A stretch of DNA of 64,000 bases from Bacteroidetes bacterium 2013_40CM_41_45 (GCA_002215675.1 NGFH01000009.1:485501-549500), one strand, 5' to 3'. Shown: positions 44,416 to 54,717, counted from the first letter of the stretch. Numbers and translations: made by a program. The notes: generated from the letters alone by a model not told the origin.

Positions 44416-44750
44416 GACTTAATTACCTCCCCTGATTTTTTTGAATAACGTACCAGTTTATCGTCTTCCAGTCTTCTTCCAACGCGGGTAGCATTTCCTT
44501 TCGCATCAATCAGCATAAGATTCGAGATATGGATTGCAGCTTCTTTTTTTACAATTCCTCCCTGTGTATTCTGCGAGGTAGGACGGGTATGCTTTGTAGC
44601 AACATTCACTCCTTCAACAAATGCCCTTCTCTCTGCCGGTACAACAGAAAGAACTCTTCCTTGCTGCCCGCGATAGTCACCTGCAATTACCCTTACAATA
44701 TCTCCCTTGCGGATATTTAATTTCGGTTGTTTATTTTTTCTTCTTTCCAT
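44412..44750 (-). CDS. rplX: Ribosomal protein L24
   Basis: 112 residues. KOW motif [24 protein letters not shown], then [34 protein letters not shown]. Early assembly initiator of the 50S subunit. Confidence 0.97.
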   Translation of the reverse strand: MERRKNKQPKLNIRKGDIVRVIAGDYRGQQGRVLSVVPAERRAFVEGVNVATKHTRPTSQNTQGGIVKKEAAIHISNLMLIDAKGNATRVGRRLEDDKLVRYSKKSGEVIKS

Positions 44751-44808
44751 CTTACGGATAACGAATTTTCTTTTAATTTTTAATTCTGCATTCTTAATTC
44801 TTAATTTC

Positions 44809-45177
44809 TTATAACACTTCGGGTGCGAGAGAAATAATTTTCATGAATTGTTTTTCACGAAGCTCCCTTGCAACCGGTCCGAAAATACGTGTGCCTCTCA
44901 ACTCATCATTTGCCTGCAGAAGCACTACGGCATTATCATCGAAGCGGATATACGAACCGTCATTCCTGCGCACTTCTTTTTTTACTCTCACCACCACGGC
45001 TTTGGTAACGGTTCCCTTCTTTATGCTTCCCGAGGGAATAGCATGCTTTACGGTGACAACTATTTTATCTCCCAAAGAAGCATAGCGTCTTTTGGTTCCT
45101 CCCAAAACACGGATACACAGCACTTCCTTGGCTCCGCTGTTGTCGGCTACTGTTAATCTCGATTCCTGTTGTATCAT
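44809..45177 (-). CDS. rplN: Ribosomal protein L14
   Basis: 122 residues, universal length: [27 protein letters not shown] and [29 protein letters not shown] spacer of 58 bases with TTAATTC/TTAATTTTTAA words separates it from rplX. Confidence 0.98.
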   Translation of the reverse strand: MIQQESRLTVADNSGAKEVLCIRVLGGTKRRYASLGDKIVVTVKHAIPSGSIKKGTVTKAVVVRVKKEVRRNDGSYIRFDDNAVVLLQANDELRGTRIFGPVARELREKQFMKIISLAPEVL

Positions 45178-45216
45178 ATACTTGTGTAGAGTTATTGACT
45201 TTTTTAAACACTAACT

Positions 45217-45510
45217 TTATTTCACTTTTTCAATAACTTCAACCAGCCGCCAGTTTTTATTCTTGCTCATCGGGCGAGTTTCCATAATGCGTACACGGTC
45301 TCCGACAGAGCATTCATTTTTTTCATCGTGCGCCATAAATTTTTTAGTCCTCTTGATGAACTTGCCGTATTTGGCATGGCGCAGCTTTCTCTCTACAATA
45401 ACAACAATAGATTTCTGCATCTTGTTGCTCACCACAATCCCGATTCTTTCCTTGCGGAAGTTCCGTGACGGCTTTGTTTCTGCCTGGGTTATTTCAGCGG
45501 TTTCAGTCAT
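45217..45510 (-). CDS. rpsQ: Ribosomal protein S17
   Basis: 97 residues: [45 protein letters not shown] and [26 protein letters not shown]. An N-terminal stretch of about 18 residues ([18 protein letters not shown]) precedes the conserved core. Confidence 0.97.
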   Translation of the reverse strand: MTETAEITQAETKPSRNFRKERIGIVVSNKMQKSIVVIVERKLRHAKYGKFIKRTKKFMAHDEKNECSVGDRVRIMETRPMSKNKNWRLVEVIEKVK

Positions 45511-45522
45511 TGATAATTTTAA

Positions 45523-45717
45523 TTATTTATCTTTTCTTTTTGTCAGTTCTGTTTCCATCCGTGCAATCCCTTTGCGGACGCTGCGGATTTTTATAGGGTT
45601 CTCAACGGGCGAAACAGCATGGCTCATTCTTAATTTAATAAGCAGCGTACGCTCTTCTGCAAGGCGTGACTTGAGTTCACCAGTCGATAATTCCTTTATG
45701 TCGTCCTGTTTGATCAT
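45523..45717 (-). CDS. rpmC: Ribosomal protein L29
   Basis: 64 residues, two-helix protein: IKELSTGELKSRLAEERTLLIKLRMSHAV and NPIKIRSVRKGIARMETELTKR. Located near the tunnel exit. Confidence 0.96.
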   Translation of the reverse strand: MIKQDDIKELSTGELKSRLAEERTLLIKLRMSHAVSPVENPIKIRSVRKGIARMETELTKRKDK

Positions 45718-45745
45718 TGTTAATTTGATATTTGAAATTTGAGGT

Positions 45746-46168
45746 TTACTCTCCTCCGTAATCTCTCCTCACAATAAACTTAGTATTCACTCCCAGCTTT
45801 TGAGCTGCGAGCCGCAGGCCTTCACGAGCCATTGCTTTAGTTACACCTTCCGCTTCAAAAATTATCGTACCCGGTTTTACTACGGCAACAAAATATTCAG
45901 GAGCTCCTTTGCCTTTTCCCATACGTACTTCAAGCGGTTTTTTCGTTATCGGTTTGTCCGGAAAAATTCTACACCACAACATTCCATCGCGTTTCATGTA
46001 CCGCGTAACCGCAACGCGTGCTGCTTCAATCTGCTTTTCGGGAAGCCAGCCCGTTTCGAGAGATTTAATTCCAAACGAACCGAAAGCAAGTGTATTGCCG
46101 CGTGTTGCATTGCCCTTGGCAAGCATCTTATGCATCTTCCTGAACTTGGTTTTCTTCGGTTGTGCCAT
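45746..46168 (-). CDS. rplP: Ribosomal protein L16
   Basis: 140 residues: [37 protein letters not shown] and [15 protein letters not shown]-like [19 protein letters not shown]. Contacts the A-site tRNA elbow. Confidence 0.98.
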   Translation of the reverse strand: MAQPKKTKFRKMHKMLAKGNATRGNTLAFGSFGIKSLETGWLPEKQIEAARVAVTRYMKRDGMLWCRIFPDKPITKKPLEVRMGKGKGAPEYFVAVVKPGTIIFEAEGVTKAMAREGLRLAAQKLGVNTKFIVRRDYGGE

Positions 46169-46173
46169 TGTTA

Positions 46174-46240
46174 TTTCGGATTTCGGATTCTGGATTTCGG
46201 ATTTATAATTCGCAATTTAAAATCCGCAATTCGCAATCCT
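46174..46240. repeat. GGATTTC reiteration in rpsC-rplP spacer
   Basis: TTTCGGATTTCGGATTCTGG then ATTTCGGATTTATAATTCGC, followed by ATCCGCAATTCGCAATCC. The word TTTCGGATTTCGGATT recurs in the rplB-rplW spacer (48897-48916). Confidence 0.8.
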
Positions 46241-46276
46241 TACATTTTATTTATTCTTCGTTCTACATTAAATTTA

Positions 46277-47083
46277 TTATGTTCTTTCTCTTCTGTCTGA
46301 TCGTCCCCCTCTGTCACCACCGCGTTCACCTCCTCTTCGGTCGCCTCTGTCACCGCGTCCCCCTCTGCGAGGTCTTTCATTTCCCTGTTCTTGCCCGAAT
46401 GCCGGCTTATTAAATCTTGCTGCACCGGTCATTCCAATATTCGGAGACAGGTCGCGTTTACCGTAAACTTCTCCCCTGCAAATCCATACTTTCACTCCTA
46501 TGAGCCCGTACGTTGTGAGCGCTTCTGATATTGCAAAATCTATATCAGCTCTGAACGTGTGAAGAGGAATTCTTCCTTCTTTATACTGCTCTCTCCGTGC
46601 TATTTCAGCTCCTCCCAATCGTCCTGAAGTCATGATACGCACGCCCTGTGCGCCCACTCTCATGGTAGATGCAATTGCAGTCTTGATAGCTCTGCGGAAT
46701 GAGATGCGCGCTTCAATCTGCCGTGCAACTCCGTCTGCAACCAATTTTGCATCCAGCTCCGGGCGTTTTATTTCGAATATGTTTATCTGTATATCTTTTC
46801 CTGTAATTTTTTTCAACTCCTCTTTAATCTTGTCAACTTCCTGCCCTCCTTTTCCAATCACAATTCCCGGGCGAGCGGTATTGATGGTTACCGTAATCAG
46901 CTTCAGGGTACGTTCAATAACTATTTTTGAAACACCGCCTTTTGCGAGACGTGCATTCAGGTACTTGCGGATTTTTTCGTCCTCAACAAGTTTGTCGGCA
47001 TAATTTCTTCCGCCATACCAGTTTGAATCCCATCCCCTGATGATACCGAGCCGGTTGCCTATTGGATTAGTTTTTTGTCCCAT
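46277..47083 (-). CDS. rpsC: Ribosomal protein S3 with RGG-rich C-terminal tail
   Basis: 268 residues; the usual S3 is about 210-240. KH domain [20 protein letters not shown] and C-terminal domain [30 protein letters not shown] are intact. From about residue 235 an Arg/Gly/Asp tail ([18 protein letters not shown]) of some 33 residues is added, an RGG-like sequence suited to RNA contact at the mRNA entry side of the 30S subunit. Confidence 0.97.
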   Translation of the reverse strand: MGQKTNPIGNRLGIIRGWDSNWYGGRNYADKLVEDEKIRKYLNARLAKGGVSKIVIERTLKLITVTINTARPGIVIGKGGQEVDKIKEELKKITGKDIQINIFEIKRPELDAKLVADGVARQIEARISFRRAIKTAIASTMRVGAQGVRIMTSGRLGGAEIARREQYKEGRIPLHTFRADIDFAISEALTTYGLIGVKVWICRGEVYGKRDLSPNIGMTGAARFNKPAFGQEQGNERPRRGGRGDRGDRRGGERGGDRGGRSDRRERT

Positions 47084-47132
47084 TAATTTTTTTTAAGTTG
47101 ACTTTGATTTTTTCGTTTGACTTATAATTTTT

Positions 47133-47579
47133 TTACGCTGTAACTGCTTCTTTTTCTTCCTGCTCTACTTCCTGAACTTGTTCTTTCTTCTCGTATGAAT
47201 CAAGAATTAAAGTAACATGATTCGAGCGCTTACGGATGCGGTAACCTCTTCCTTGCGGTGCCGGCCTTAAACGTTTCAACTGTCTTCCTCCATCTACAAA
47301 AATGGTTTGCACAAATGCTTTGCCTTCGTCAATCTTAGCGCCCGATTTACTTTCCCAGTTTGAAATTGCAGAACGAAGAAGTTTCTCAAGCGGCCTTGCA
47401 GGAAGCTTATCAGAAAATTTCAGAATGTTCAATGCCTTAAAGACTTCTTTGCCGCGAATTAAATCCGCAATAAGGCGCATCTTTCTTGGTGATGACGGAT
47501 AATTTTTCAGCCGCGCAACGGCAACATTTTTCATTGCCTCCTTTCGTGCATCAGCCGAATTTCTTTTACGTGCTCCCAT
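47133..47579 (-). CDS. rplV: Ribosomal protein L22
   Basis: 148 residues: [35 protein letters not shown] and [25 protein letters not shown]; the hairpin loop narrows the exit tunnel. Glu-rich C-terminal end ([12 protein letters not shown]). Confidence 0.98.
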   Translation of the reverse strand: MGARKRNSADARKEAMKNVAVARLKNYPSSPRKMRLIADLIRGKEVFKALNILKFSDKLPARPLEKLLRSAISNWESKSGAKIDEGKAFVQTIFVDGGRQLKRLRPAPQGRGYRIRKRSNHVTLILDSYEKKEQVQEVEQEEKEAVTA

Positions 47580-47599
47580 CGCTTATTATATTTTACTTC

Positions 47600-47637
47600 T
47601 ATTTTTCTCGTATAACTTATAACGAATAACTATTAAC
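47600..47637. repeat. CGTATAACTTATAAC-type spacer repeat
   Basis: rpsS-rplV spacer holds CGTATAACTTATAAC followed by GAATAACTATTAAC. The 15-mer recurs exactly at 53202-53216. Confidence 0.7.
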
Positions 47638-48015
47638 TTACTTAGCGGGAGGTGTTGAAGGCGCTGCTGCAGGGGCCGCTGCCGGAGCTGCTCCGGGCGA
47701 TTGCGGTACTCCTCCACCTGACGGTGCTGCGGCTGCCGCTGCTTCTTCCTCTTTCACTCTCGTGCTGTGTCCGCGGAAAATTCGTGTAGGTGAAAATTCT
47801 CCGAGCTTGTGCCCAACCATATTCTCGGTAACATAAACGGGAACATGCGTTTTACCGTTGTGAACTGCAATGGTGAGCCCTACAAAATCAGGAGAGATAA
47901 TACTTCTCCTTGACCAGGTTTTAATAACGGTCTTTTTCTTTGAGCCGCCCATCTTGAGAATTTTTGCCTCTAGTGATGCGTCAATGTAGGGACCTTTTTT
48001 AAGTGAACGTGCCAT
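47638..48015 (-). CDS. rpsS: Ribosomal protein S19 with Ala/Pro/Gly-rich tail
   Basis: 125 residues against about 88-92 normally. Residues 1-88 are a standard S19 ([43 protein letters not shown]). After [11 protein letters not shown] comes a 35-residue low-complexity tail of Ala, Pro and Gly ([16 protein letters not shown]). S19 sits in the 30S head near the A-site finger bridge, where its C-terminus contacts tRNA, so an extension is notable. Confidence 0.97.
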   Translation of the reverse strand: MARSLKKGPYIDASLEAKILKMGGSKKKTVIKTWSRRSIISPDFVGLTIAVHNGKTHVPVYVTENMVGHKLGEFSPTRIFRGHSTRVKEEEAAAAAAPSGGGVPQSPGAAPAAAPAAAPSTPPAK

Positions 48016-48063
48016 GTAAAATAGTTATCAGTTATCTGTTACTGGTTATTCGTTTAGTTCAGA

Positions 48064-48891
48064 TTATTTTTTTCTTCTTCTTTCTACAATAAATTTATCT
48101 GACTGTCTTTTTCCTCTTCTTGTCTTGTATCCCTTAGCAAGTAATCCTTTGCGCGAGCGCGGATGTCCTCCTGATGCTCTTCCTTCTCCTCCGCCCATGG
48201 GATGATCAACAGGATTCATGGCCACACCACGGTTTCTTGGCCTGCGGCCTATCCAGCGGCTGCGCCCTGCTTTACCTAAGCTTTCCTGGTTATGGTCAGG
48301 ATTTGAAACCGTACCGATGGTTGCGAGGCATGCCGTAAGCACCATTCTTGTTTCACCCGAAGGCAATTTCAGCGTAGCGTATTTTCCTTCACGAGCTAAA
48401 AGCTGCGCATAGCTTCCGGCTGACTTAGCCATCTTTCCGCCTTGTCCCGGACGTAATTCAATATTATGAATCAATGTTCCGAGGGGAATATCTTTTATGT
48501 AAAGCGCATTTCCGATTTCCGGTTCTGCATTGGTTCCCGACATAATTTTCTGCCCTACATTCAATCCGTTCGGAGCAATGATGTAGCGCTTCTCTCCGTC
48601 CTGGTAAAACACCAATGCAATACGCGATGTTCTGTTCGGGTCATATTCAACCGTCTTCACTATTCCTTCCACACCAAATTTCTCACGCTTAAAGTCAATA
48701 ATGCGGTACATCCTTTTGTGGCCTCCGCCAATGTAGCGCATGGTCATCTTCCCTGAAGCATTTCTTCCTCCGGTCCGTTTTATTTTGACCACCAAAGATT
48801 TCTCAGGACGATTAGTAGTAACATCGTTGTAATCGTCACGGATGATAAACCGCTGCGATGGTGTTATGGGTCTTAATTTATGTACTGCCAT
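48064..48891 (-). CDS. rplB: Ribosomal protein L2
   Basis: 275 residues: [23 protein letters not shown] start, peptidyl-transferase-proximal [25 protein letters not shown] with the conserved His, and [20 protein letters not shown] end. Confidence 0.98.
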   Translation of the reverse strand: MAVHKLRPITPSQRFIIRDDYNDVTTNRPEKSLVVKIKRTGGRNASGKMTMRYIGGGHKRMYRIIDFKREKFGVEGIVKTVEYDPNRTSRIALVFYQDGEKRYIIAPNGLNVGQKIMSGTNAEPEIGNALYIKDIPLGTLIHNIELRPGQGGKMAKSAGSYAQLLAREGKYATLKLPSGETRMVLTACLATIGTVSNPDHNQESLGKAGRSRWIGRRPRNRGVAMNPVDHPMGGGEGRASGGHPRSRKGLLAKGYKTRRGKRQSDKFIVERRRKK

Positions 48892-48896
48892 TTCTT

Positions 48897-48989
48897 TATT
48901 TCGGATTTCGGATTTAAAATTTCGGATTTAAAATCCTTAATATGCAATCCAATTTTATTTTTTAATTCTCAATTTTCAATTCTCTACTT
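48897..48989. repeat. TTTCGGATT reiteration in rplB-rplW spacer
   Basis: ATTTCGGATTTCGGATTTAA, AATTTCGGATTTAAAATCC, then TTAATTCTCAATTTTCAATTC. Two word types in one 98-base spacer. Confidence 0.8.
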
Positions 48990-49280
48990 TTATATGCTGC
49001 TATAGAAATCTATCGTTTCTCCTTTTTTCAACTGCACGATTGCTTTTTTAAAATTATTTTTTCTTCCTGCTATAACACCTGACTTGGTAGAGCGTGACTT
49101 TCTTTTTCCTGAATAGCGCATGGTACGCACGTCTTCAACGGTAACGCTGTACATTTTTTCTACTGCCGATTTTATCTGCAGCTTGTTTGCAGAAACATCT
49201 ACAATAAAACCATAACGTCCCAGCTTTTCTGACTGAGCCGTCATTTTTTCGGTAACAACAGGCCTTCTAAGTATGTTCAT
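48990..49280 (-). CDS. rplW: Ribosomal protein L23
   Basis: 96 residues: [44 protein letters not shown] and [15 protein letters not shown]. Docking site for trigger factor and SRP. Overlaps rplD by 4 bases. Confidence 0.97.
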   Translation of the reverse strand: MNILRRPVVTEKMTAQSEKLGRYGFIVDVSANKLQIKSAVEKMYSVTVEDVRTMRYSGKRKSRSTKSGVIAGRKNNFKKAIVQLKKGETIDFYSSI

Positions 49281-49924
49281 TTCAATAATGTTTTTTCAAT
49301 AACAGGTACTGCGCTTTCAACCAGAACCAAATCCTGTGCGTTCAGCACATCGTAGGTATTAAGGTCTGCCGCGCGGCTTACCTTATTCTTCTTAAGATTC
49401 CGCGATGACAACAGGAGGTTCCTGTTCAGCTCCGCAGTCAGCAATAAGACTTTTTTATCCTCAAGCTTCAGCCCTTTCATCACGTTTAAAAATTCCTTTG
49501 TCTTCGGTTGGTCAAGATTGAAATCTTCCACCACGTGAATCGATTTATCTTTTGCTTTGTATGTAAGTGCAGACAACCGTGCAAGCGTCTTAACTTTTTT
49601 ATTGAGTTTGAAACCGTAATCACGCGGCTGCGGTCCGAAAATTCTTCCGCCTCCTCTGAAGAGCGGATTTTTTATACTTCCCTTACGAGCGCCACCGGTT
49701 CCTTTTTGCCTGTGAAGTTTTCTTGTTGAGCCGGCAATTTCGTTTCTCTGTTTCGACTTGTGCGTTCCCTGCCTGCGGTTCGCCATGTGCTGTTTCACAT
49801 CAAGGTAAATGGCATGGTCATTCGGTTCGATGCCGAATATTTCCTTACTCAGCTTCACCTTTCTGCCGGTGTCTTTGCCGGTGATATCTACAACCGCTAC
49901 ACTTATGGTTTTACTTTCTGCCAT
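49277..49924 (-). CDS. rplD: Ribosomal protein L4
   Basis: 215 residues: [46 protein letters not shown] (tunnel loop) and [27 protein letters not shown]. In E. coli L4 autoregulates the S10 operon. Confidence 0.97.
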   Translation of the reverse strand: MAESKTISVAVVDITGKDTGRKVKLSKEIFGIEPNDHAIYLDVKQHMANRRQGTHKSKQRNEIAGSTRKLHRQKGTGGARKGSIKNPLFRGGGRIFGPQPRDYGFKLNKKVKTLARLSALTYKAKDKSIHVVEDFNLDQPKTKEFLNVMKGLKLEDKKVLLLTAELNRNLLLSSRNLKKNKVSRAADLNTYDVLNAQDLVLVESAVPVIEKTLLK

Positions 49925-49932
49925 CGCCTTAA

Positions 49933-50550
49933 TTATTTTTCAATCAATACATATGAACCTTTTGCACCGGGAACCGCTCCTGATATCAAAAGAAGATTCT
50001 GCTCAGGTACAATTTTTACCACTTTAAGATTTTGTAACTTAACCCTGTCGCCACCCATTCTTCCTGCCATCCTCATTCCTTTAAGAACCCGTGACGGAAA
50101 AGAAGATGCACCAATAGAACCCGGTGCGCGCTGACGATCGTGCTGACCGTGTGTTTGCTTACCCACTCCACCAAAGCCGTGACGTTTTACTACGCCCTGG
50201 AATCCTTTTCCTTTCGATGTTCCGATCACGTCAACAAAATCTCCTTCTACAAACAAGGACACATCTAACACATCACCAAGATTATGTTCGGTTGCAAAAT
50301 CTCTGAACTCTGCGACTTTTCTTTTCGGTGTTGTTTTTGCTTTTGCAAAATGACCTTTCAATGCGCTGGTAGTTCTCTTTTCCTTCTTCTCATCAAAGGC
50401 AAGTTGCAGCGAAGAATATCCGTCAGAATCTTTTGTCTTGACTTGCGTAACCACACAAGGGCCGGCATGGATTACCGTACAGGCAACATTCTTGCCGTCT
50501 GCACTGTAAATGCTGGTCATTCCTATTTTCTTTCCTATTAATCCGGACAT
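49933..50550 (-). CDS. rplC: Ribosomal protein L3
   Basis: 205 residues: [34 protein letters not shown] and [40 protein letters not shown]. Its long loop reaches the peptidyl-transferase centre. Confidence 0.98.
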   Translation of the reverse strand: MSGLIGKKIGMTSIYSADGKNVACTVIHAGPCVVTQVKTKDSDGYSSLQLAFDEKKEKRTTSALKGHFAKAKTTPKRKVAEFRDFATEHNLGDVLDVSLFVEGDFVDVIGTSKGKGFQGVVKRHGFGGVGKQTHGQHDRQRAPGSIGASSFPSRVLKGMRMAGRMGGDRVKLQNLKVVKIVPEQNLLLISGAVPGAKGSYVLIEK

Positions 50551-50639
50551 GTTATTGTGAGTATTGTGTCTTATCTATTAAGTATTATGATTCCTAATTT
50601 CTCATTGTACATCGTACTTCATACTTTGTACTTTCTCCA

Positions 50640-50945
50640 TCACACTTTTATTTCCACTTCCACTCCGCTCGGTAATTCCAGCTTCATCAACGCATCAACA
50701 GTTTTTGATGACGTACTGTATATATCAAGCAACCGTTTGTATGAACACAGTTGAAATTGTTCGCGCGCCTTTTTATTAGCATGGGGCGAACGAAGCACCG
50801 TGTAAATCCTTTTGTTGGTAGGCAATGGAATTGGTCCGCTAACCAATGCCCCGGTTGATTTTACCGTCTTAACAATTTTCTCAATCGACTTATCAACCAG
50901 GTTGTAGTCGTATGATTTTAATTTGATGCGTATTCGCTGGTTCAT
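50640..50945 (-). CDS. rpsJ: Ribosomal protein S10 (NusE)
   Basis: 101 residues: [51 protein letters not shown]. Also the NusE subunit of antitermination complexes. The spacer to rplC has TACTTCATACTTTGTACTTT words. Confidence 0.98.
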   Translation of the reverse strand: MNQRIRIKLKSYDYNLVDKSIEKIVKTVKSTGALVSGPIPLPTNKRIYTVLRSPHANKKAREQFQLCSYKRLLDIYSTSSKTVDALMKLELPSGVEVEIKV

Positions 50946-50972
50946 GGGAAGTATTTAAAGAACGTATGATTA

Positions 50973-53093
50973 TTATGATACTGCTTTTTCTTTTATGCCT
51001 TTTGCTTTTGCAATGACTTCGTCTGCAAGCGCGCGTGGAACTTCTGCATAATGCGAGAACTCCATCGTAGAACTTGCACGGCCCGAAGTAATTGTTCTCA
51101 ACGTGGTCACGTATCCGAACATCTGTGATAACGGAACTTTCGCTTTGATTACCTGTGCACCTGCACGTGTATCCATTCCTTCAAGATGGCCTCTTCGTTT
51201 ATTTAAATCTCCCATCACATCTCCCATATAAATATCAGGGGTTACAACTTCTACTTTCATAATCGGTTCAAGCAACACCGGTTTTGCCTTAGGTGCAGAT
51301 TCGCGAAATGCAATCTTGGCGCAAAGTTCAAACGAGAGCGAATCGGAGTCAACGCTGTGATACGAGCCGTCAAACAACTCAACTTTCATCGAGTCAACGG
51401 GGTAGCCGGCAAGCACTCCTGTATTCATAACCGAAGCAAATCCTTTTTCAACAGCAGGAATAAATTCTCTCGGAATATTTCCGCCCGTAACTTCATTCTC
51501 AAACTGGAGTCCGCCATGTTCTTTTGCAATCCATTCTGCATCGGCAGGGCCGATGTGAAACTGTATGTCCGCAAATTTTCCGCGACCACCCGTTTGCTTT
51601 TTATAAACCTCGCGATGCTTAACCGTGTGCGTGAGTGTTTCTTTATATGCAACCTGAGGAGCACCCTGGTTACATTCAACTTTAAATTCCCTCTTAAGGC
51701 GGTCAACAATAATTTCGAGGTGAAGCTCACCCATTCCTGAAATAACAGTTTGTCCTGTTTCCTGGTCGGTATGAACTCTGAATGTTGGGTCTTCTTCAGC
51801 CAGCTTTGCCAAAGCCATTCCAAGCTTGTCAACATCTGCCTGCGTTTTTGGTTCAACAGCCAAACCGATAACCGGCTTGGGAAAACTCATGGTCTCAAGA
51901 CGAATCGGATGATCCGGGTCGCACAATGTGTCTCCTGTTTTTATGTCTTTGAAACCAACGGCTGCTGAAAGGTCTCCCGCTTCAATACTGTCAACCGGGT
52001 TTTGCTTGTTAGCGTGCATGCGGATAATGCGCGATATGCGCTCGTTCTTCATTGTTCTCGTATTAAGAACATAAGAACCTGCATCCAGCTTTCCTGAATA
52101 CACTCTGAAAAATGCAAGACGGCCAACAAACGGGTCGGTCATTATTTTAAATGCAATCGCTGAGAACTTATCTTTCGGGTCGGGGCTTCTTGTTTCTTCT
52201 TTTCCTGTTTCAGGATTTACTCCTGTCACCGGTTCAAGGTCAAAGGGAGCGGGAAGATATTGTATTACCGCATCGAGCATGGCTTGCACTCCTTTATTCT
52301 TGAATGCTGAACCGCACAGGATAGGAGTAATCTTCAATGCAATAGTTGCCTTACGAATAGCGGTGCGCAATTCTTCGGCAGTGATGGAATCAGGATTTTC
52401 AAAAAACTTTTCCATCAGGTGGTCATCAAATTCCGCAACCGATTCAACAAGCTGCGCCCTCCAGTGAAGCACATCTGCTTTCATATCAATCGGCACAGGG
52501 ATTTCGGTAAAAGTCATTCCCTTCGTTGCTTCATCCCAGATGAACGCTTTATTCGAAATCAAATCAACCACGCCTTTAAACATTTCTTCAGAACCAATGG
52601 GAAGCTGAAGAGGTACGGGACGTGCATGCAAGCGCTCTTTTATCTGGTGAACTACACTGATAAAATTCGCTCCTGCCCTGTCCATTTTATTTACAAAACC
52701 AATGCGGGGAACTTTATATTTATTCGCCTGCCTCCAAACCGTTTCCGATTGTGGCTCCACTCCTCCTACTGCGCAAAACAAAGCGACAGCTCCATCAAGC
52801 ACGCGAAGCGAACGTTCCACTTCAACAGTAAAGTCAACGTGGCCGGGAGTATCTATAATGTTGATTTTATATTTATCGTTATCGTAACTCCAATACGTAG
52901 TTGTAGCAGCAGATGTAATTGTAATTCCGCGCTCCTGCTCCTGAACCATCCAATCCATCGTTGCAGCACCCTCATGCACCTCGCCCATTTTATGCGTAAT
53001 ACCGGTGTAATACAGGATGCGTTCGGTCGTAGTTGTCTTACCCGCATCTATATGCGCCATAATTCCTATATTTCTTGTATGCTTTAAATCCAT
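50973..53093 (-). CDS. fusA: Elongation factor G
   Basis: 706 residues. G1 [20 protein letters not shown]2 [12 protein letters not shown]3 DTPGHVDF, G4 [10 protein letters not shown]5 [10 protein letters not shown], then domains II-V (domain [21 protein letters not shown], domain [26 protein letters not shown]). GTPase driving translocation. Followed by rpsJ after 27 bases. Confidence 0.98.
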   Translation of the reverse strand: MDLKHTRNIGIMAHIDAGKTTTTERILYYTGITHKMGEVHEGAATMDWMVQEQERGITITSAATTTYWSYDNDKYKINIIDTPGHVDFTVEVERSLRVLDGAVALFCAVGGVEPQSETVWRQANKYKVPRIGFVNKMDRAGANFISVVHQIKERLHARPVPLQLPIGSEEMFKGVVDLISNKAFIWDEATKGMTFTEIPVPIDMKADVLHWRAQLVESVAEFDDHLMEKFFENPDSITAEELRTAIRKATIALKITPILCGSAFKNKGVQAMLDAVIQYLPAPFDLEPVTGVNPETGKEETRSPDPKDKFSAIAFKIMTDPFVGRLAFFRVYSGKLDAGSYVLNTRTMKNERISRIIRMHANKQNPVDSIEAGDLSAAVGFKDIKTGDTLCDPDHPIRLETMSFPKPVIGLAVEPKTQADVDKLGMALAKLAEEDPTFRVHTDQETGQTVISGMGELHLEIIVDRLKREFKVECNQGAPQVAYKETLTHTVKHREVYKKQTGGRGKFADIQFHIGPADAEWIAKEHGGLQFENEVTGGNIPREFIPAVEKGFASVMNTGVLAGYPVDSMKVELFDGSYHSVDSDSLSFELCAKIAFRESAPKAKPVLLEPIMKVEVVTPDIYMGDVMGDLNKRRGHLEGMDTRAGAQVIKAKVPLSQMFGYVTTLRTITSGRASSTMEFSHYAEVPRALADEVIAKAKGIKEKAVS

Positions 53094-53150
53094 CTGTTGT
53101 TGCTCTCTTTCTATCTTATTCTATTTAATCTTTCTGAATTCTATTTTGCT

Positions 53151-53235
53151 GTTATACGTTATAAGTTATTTGTTATACGGAATAACGCTTTAGCAAACAG
53201 TCGTATAACTTATAACATGTAACATATAACTTGTC
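53151..53235. repeat. GTTATA-type spacer repeat with inverted 12-mer
   Basis: rpsG-fusA spacer. GTTATAAGTTAT (53158-53169) and its reverse complement ATAACTTATAAC (53205-53216) could fold. Bases 53161-53187 match 13111-13145 apart from a short indel. Confidence 0.75.
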
Positions 53236-53275
53236 GATTTCATTGATGATGTTGTTGTATATCTATTCCCGTTGT

Positions 53276-53743
53276 TTACACCCTAAAGTGCGAGAATGCT
53301 TTATTCGCTTCCGCCATTTTGTGTACATCTTCTTTTTTCTTCACTGCTGCGCCTTCACCTTTTGCCGCTGCTATAATTTCTGCTGCAAGCTTCTCCGCCA
53401 TAGATTTATCTTTTCTATCTCTCGAATACTGAATCAGCCATTTAATGCTCAGCGATATTTTCCTGTCGGGGCGCACCTCGGTAGGAATCTGGAACGTTGC
53501 TCCACCTACTCTGCGGCTGCGAACTTCCACACTCGGAGTTACATTGGTCAGCGCCTTCTTCCATGTATCAAGGCCCGGCTCTTTTATTTTCTCCTCGATA
53601 GATGCCATTGCATCGTAAAATATTTCGAGGGCAGTATTTTTTTTTCCGCTGTACATAAGGTTATTTACAAAACGGGTAACCAACGGGTCGTTGAATTTAG
53701 GATCCGGTGTTAACTCTGGTCTTTTTGCTCTTGATTTCCGCAT
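53276..53743 (-). CDS. rpsG: Ribosomal protein S7
   Basis: 155 residues: [33 protein letters not shown] and [23 protein letters not shown]. 30S head organiser; in E. coli it regulates the str operon. Confidence 0.98.
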   Translation of the reverse strand: MRKSRAKRPELTPDPKFNDPLVTRFVNNLMYSGKKNTALEIFYDAMASIEEKIKEPGLDTWKKALTNVTPSVEVRSRRVGGATFQIPTEVRPDRKISLSIKWLIQYSRDRKDKSMAEKLAAEIIAAAKGEGAAVKKKEDVHKMAEANKAFSHFRV

Positions 53744-53775
53744 TCTTAATTATCAATTTTCAATTATCAACTTAC

Positions 53776-54156
53776 TTATGCTTTCGCCTTTGGCCTTTTT
53801 GTTCCGTACTTGCTTCTCCTCTGGTTTCTTCCTTCCACTCCCGATGTATCCAAAGCGCCTCTTATAATATGGTACCTAACTCCCGGTAAATCCTTCACTC
53901 TGCCTCCGCGAATCAGCACGATTGAGTGCTCCTGCAGGTTGTGTCCTTCACCAGGTATGTAAGCAGTTACTTCATACTTATTCGTGAGGCGGACACGGGC
54001 TACCTTGCGCAATGCCGAATTCGGCTTTTTTGGCGTAGTGGTATATACCCTTGTGCATACTCCTCTTTTCTGAGGGCTTGCTACAAGCGCAGGCGATTTA
54101 CTCTTATACCTCAGCTTTTCGCGTCCTTTTCTTATTAACTGCTGTATTGTTGGCAT
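53776..54156 (-). CDS. rpsL: Ribosomal protein S12
   Basis: 126 residues: [23 protein letters not shown] start; [19 protein letters not shown] keeps the Lys that governs streptomycin sensitivity, and [20 protein letters not shown] the second decoding loop. First gene of the supercluster, so regulation of the operon acts just upstream. Confidence 0.98.
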   Translation of the reverse strand: MPTIQQLIRKGREKLRYKSKSPALVASPQKRGVCTRVYTTTPKKPNSALRKVARVRLTNKYEVTAYIPGEGHNLQEHSIVLIRGGRVKDLPGVRYHIIRGALDTSGVEGRNQRRSKYGTKRPKAKA

Positions 54157-54201
54157 TTATAAAAATTTTATTCTCCTGATTTTTAGACAATTATATAACA
54201 A

Positions 54202-54218
54202 CCCCCAAATTTGAGGGG
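54202..54218 (-). promoter_or_regulatory. 5' leader hairpin of the rpsL operon
   Basis: Minus strand CCCCTCAAATTTGGGGG: GC clamp around the palindrome CAAATTTG, beginning about at the predicted transcription start and about 45 bases before the rpsL ATG. Confidence 0.5.
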
Positions 54219-54221
54219 ACG

Positions 54222-54251
54222 CAAAGTTAATTTTATTTATCAATTTCCAAA
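54222..54251 (-). promoter_or_regulatory. Promoter of the rpsL (str-S10-spc-alpha) operon
   Basis: Minus strand TTTG, 18-base spacer, TAACTTTG: exact match at both Bacteroidota promoter elements. It is the best promoter in the window. Confidence 0.8.
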
Positions 54252-54423
54252 TGTTTCTAAAATTATTTTTTCAAACAGGTTTAGGGGTCTGTCTGCTCCC
54301 GAGGATTGAGGACGCCCCTGACTGAATTCCTCAAAGATTTTAAGAAACAGGGCTTTGACACAAGTGAAGAGCCGACTGGAAATTTACGGCTGAGTCACCT
54401 TGTGAGGTGCACGGTCGACAAGC

Positions 54424-54717
54424 TCATTCAACCACTGTGAAAATCTCGCGGTGCGAGCTTTCGATAAGCGGAACAAATTTCTGGTACCACTCGCGCCATC
54501 CTTCATCCATGCCGCCTTTCATCTCCGCTTCCCATGCGGTAAGATTTTCATGCGTCATTTCCCATACCATCGTGTACGAGGGGCCAACCAGGTCGAACAG
54601 CACGCGGCTTCTTCCAACTTCATCCTGCTTCAATAGTTTTTTTGCTTCCTGCATCAACGCCTTTGCGTCTTTTGCTTTGCCAAACTTGAGCCGAAAAATA
54701 TCTCTTACTAAAATCAT
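54424..54717 (-). CDS. NIPSNAP/dimeric alpha-beta barrel-like protein
   Basis: 97 residues: MILVRDIFRLKFGKAKDAKALMQEAKKLL, then SRVLFDLVGPSYTMVWEMTHENLTAWEAEM. Strand-helix-strand pattern and the final REIFTVVE fit ferredoxin-like dimeric barrel proteins of the NIPSNAP/ABM type. No catalytic role assigned. The 267 bases between it and rpsL hold the operon promoter and an unassigned stretch (54290-54423). Confidence 0.7.
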   Translation of the reverse strand: MILVRDIFRLKFGKAKDAKALMQEAKKLLKQDEVGRSRVLFDLVGPSYTMVWEMTHENLTAWEAEMKGGMDEGWREWYQKFVPLIESSHREIFTVVE

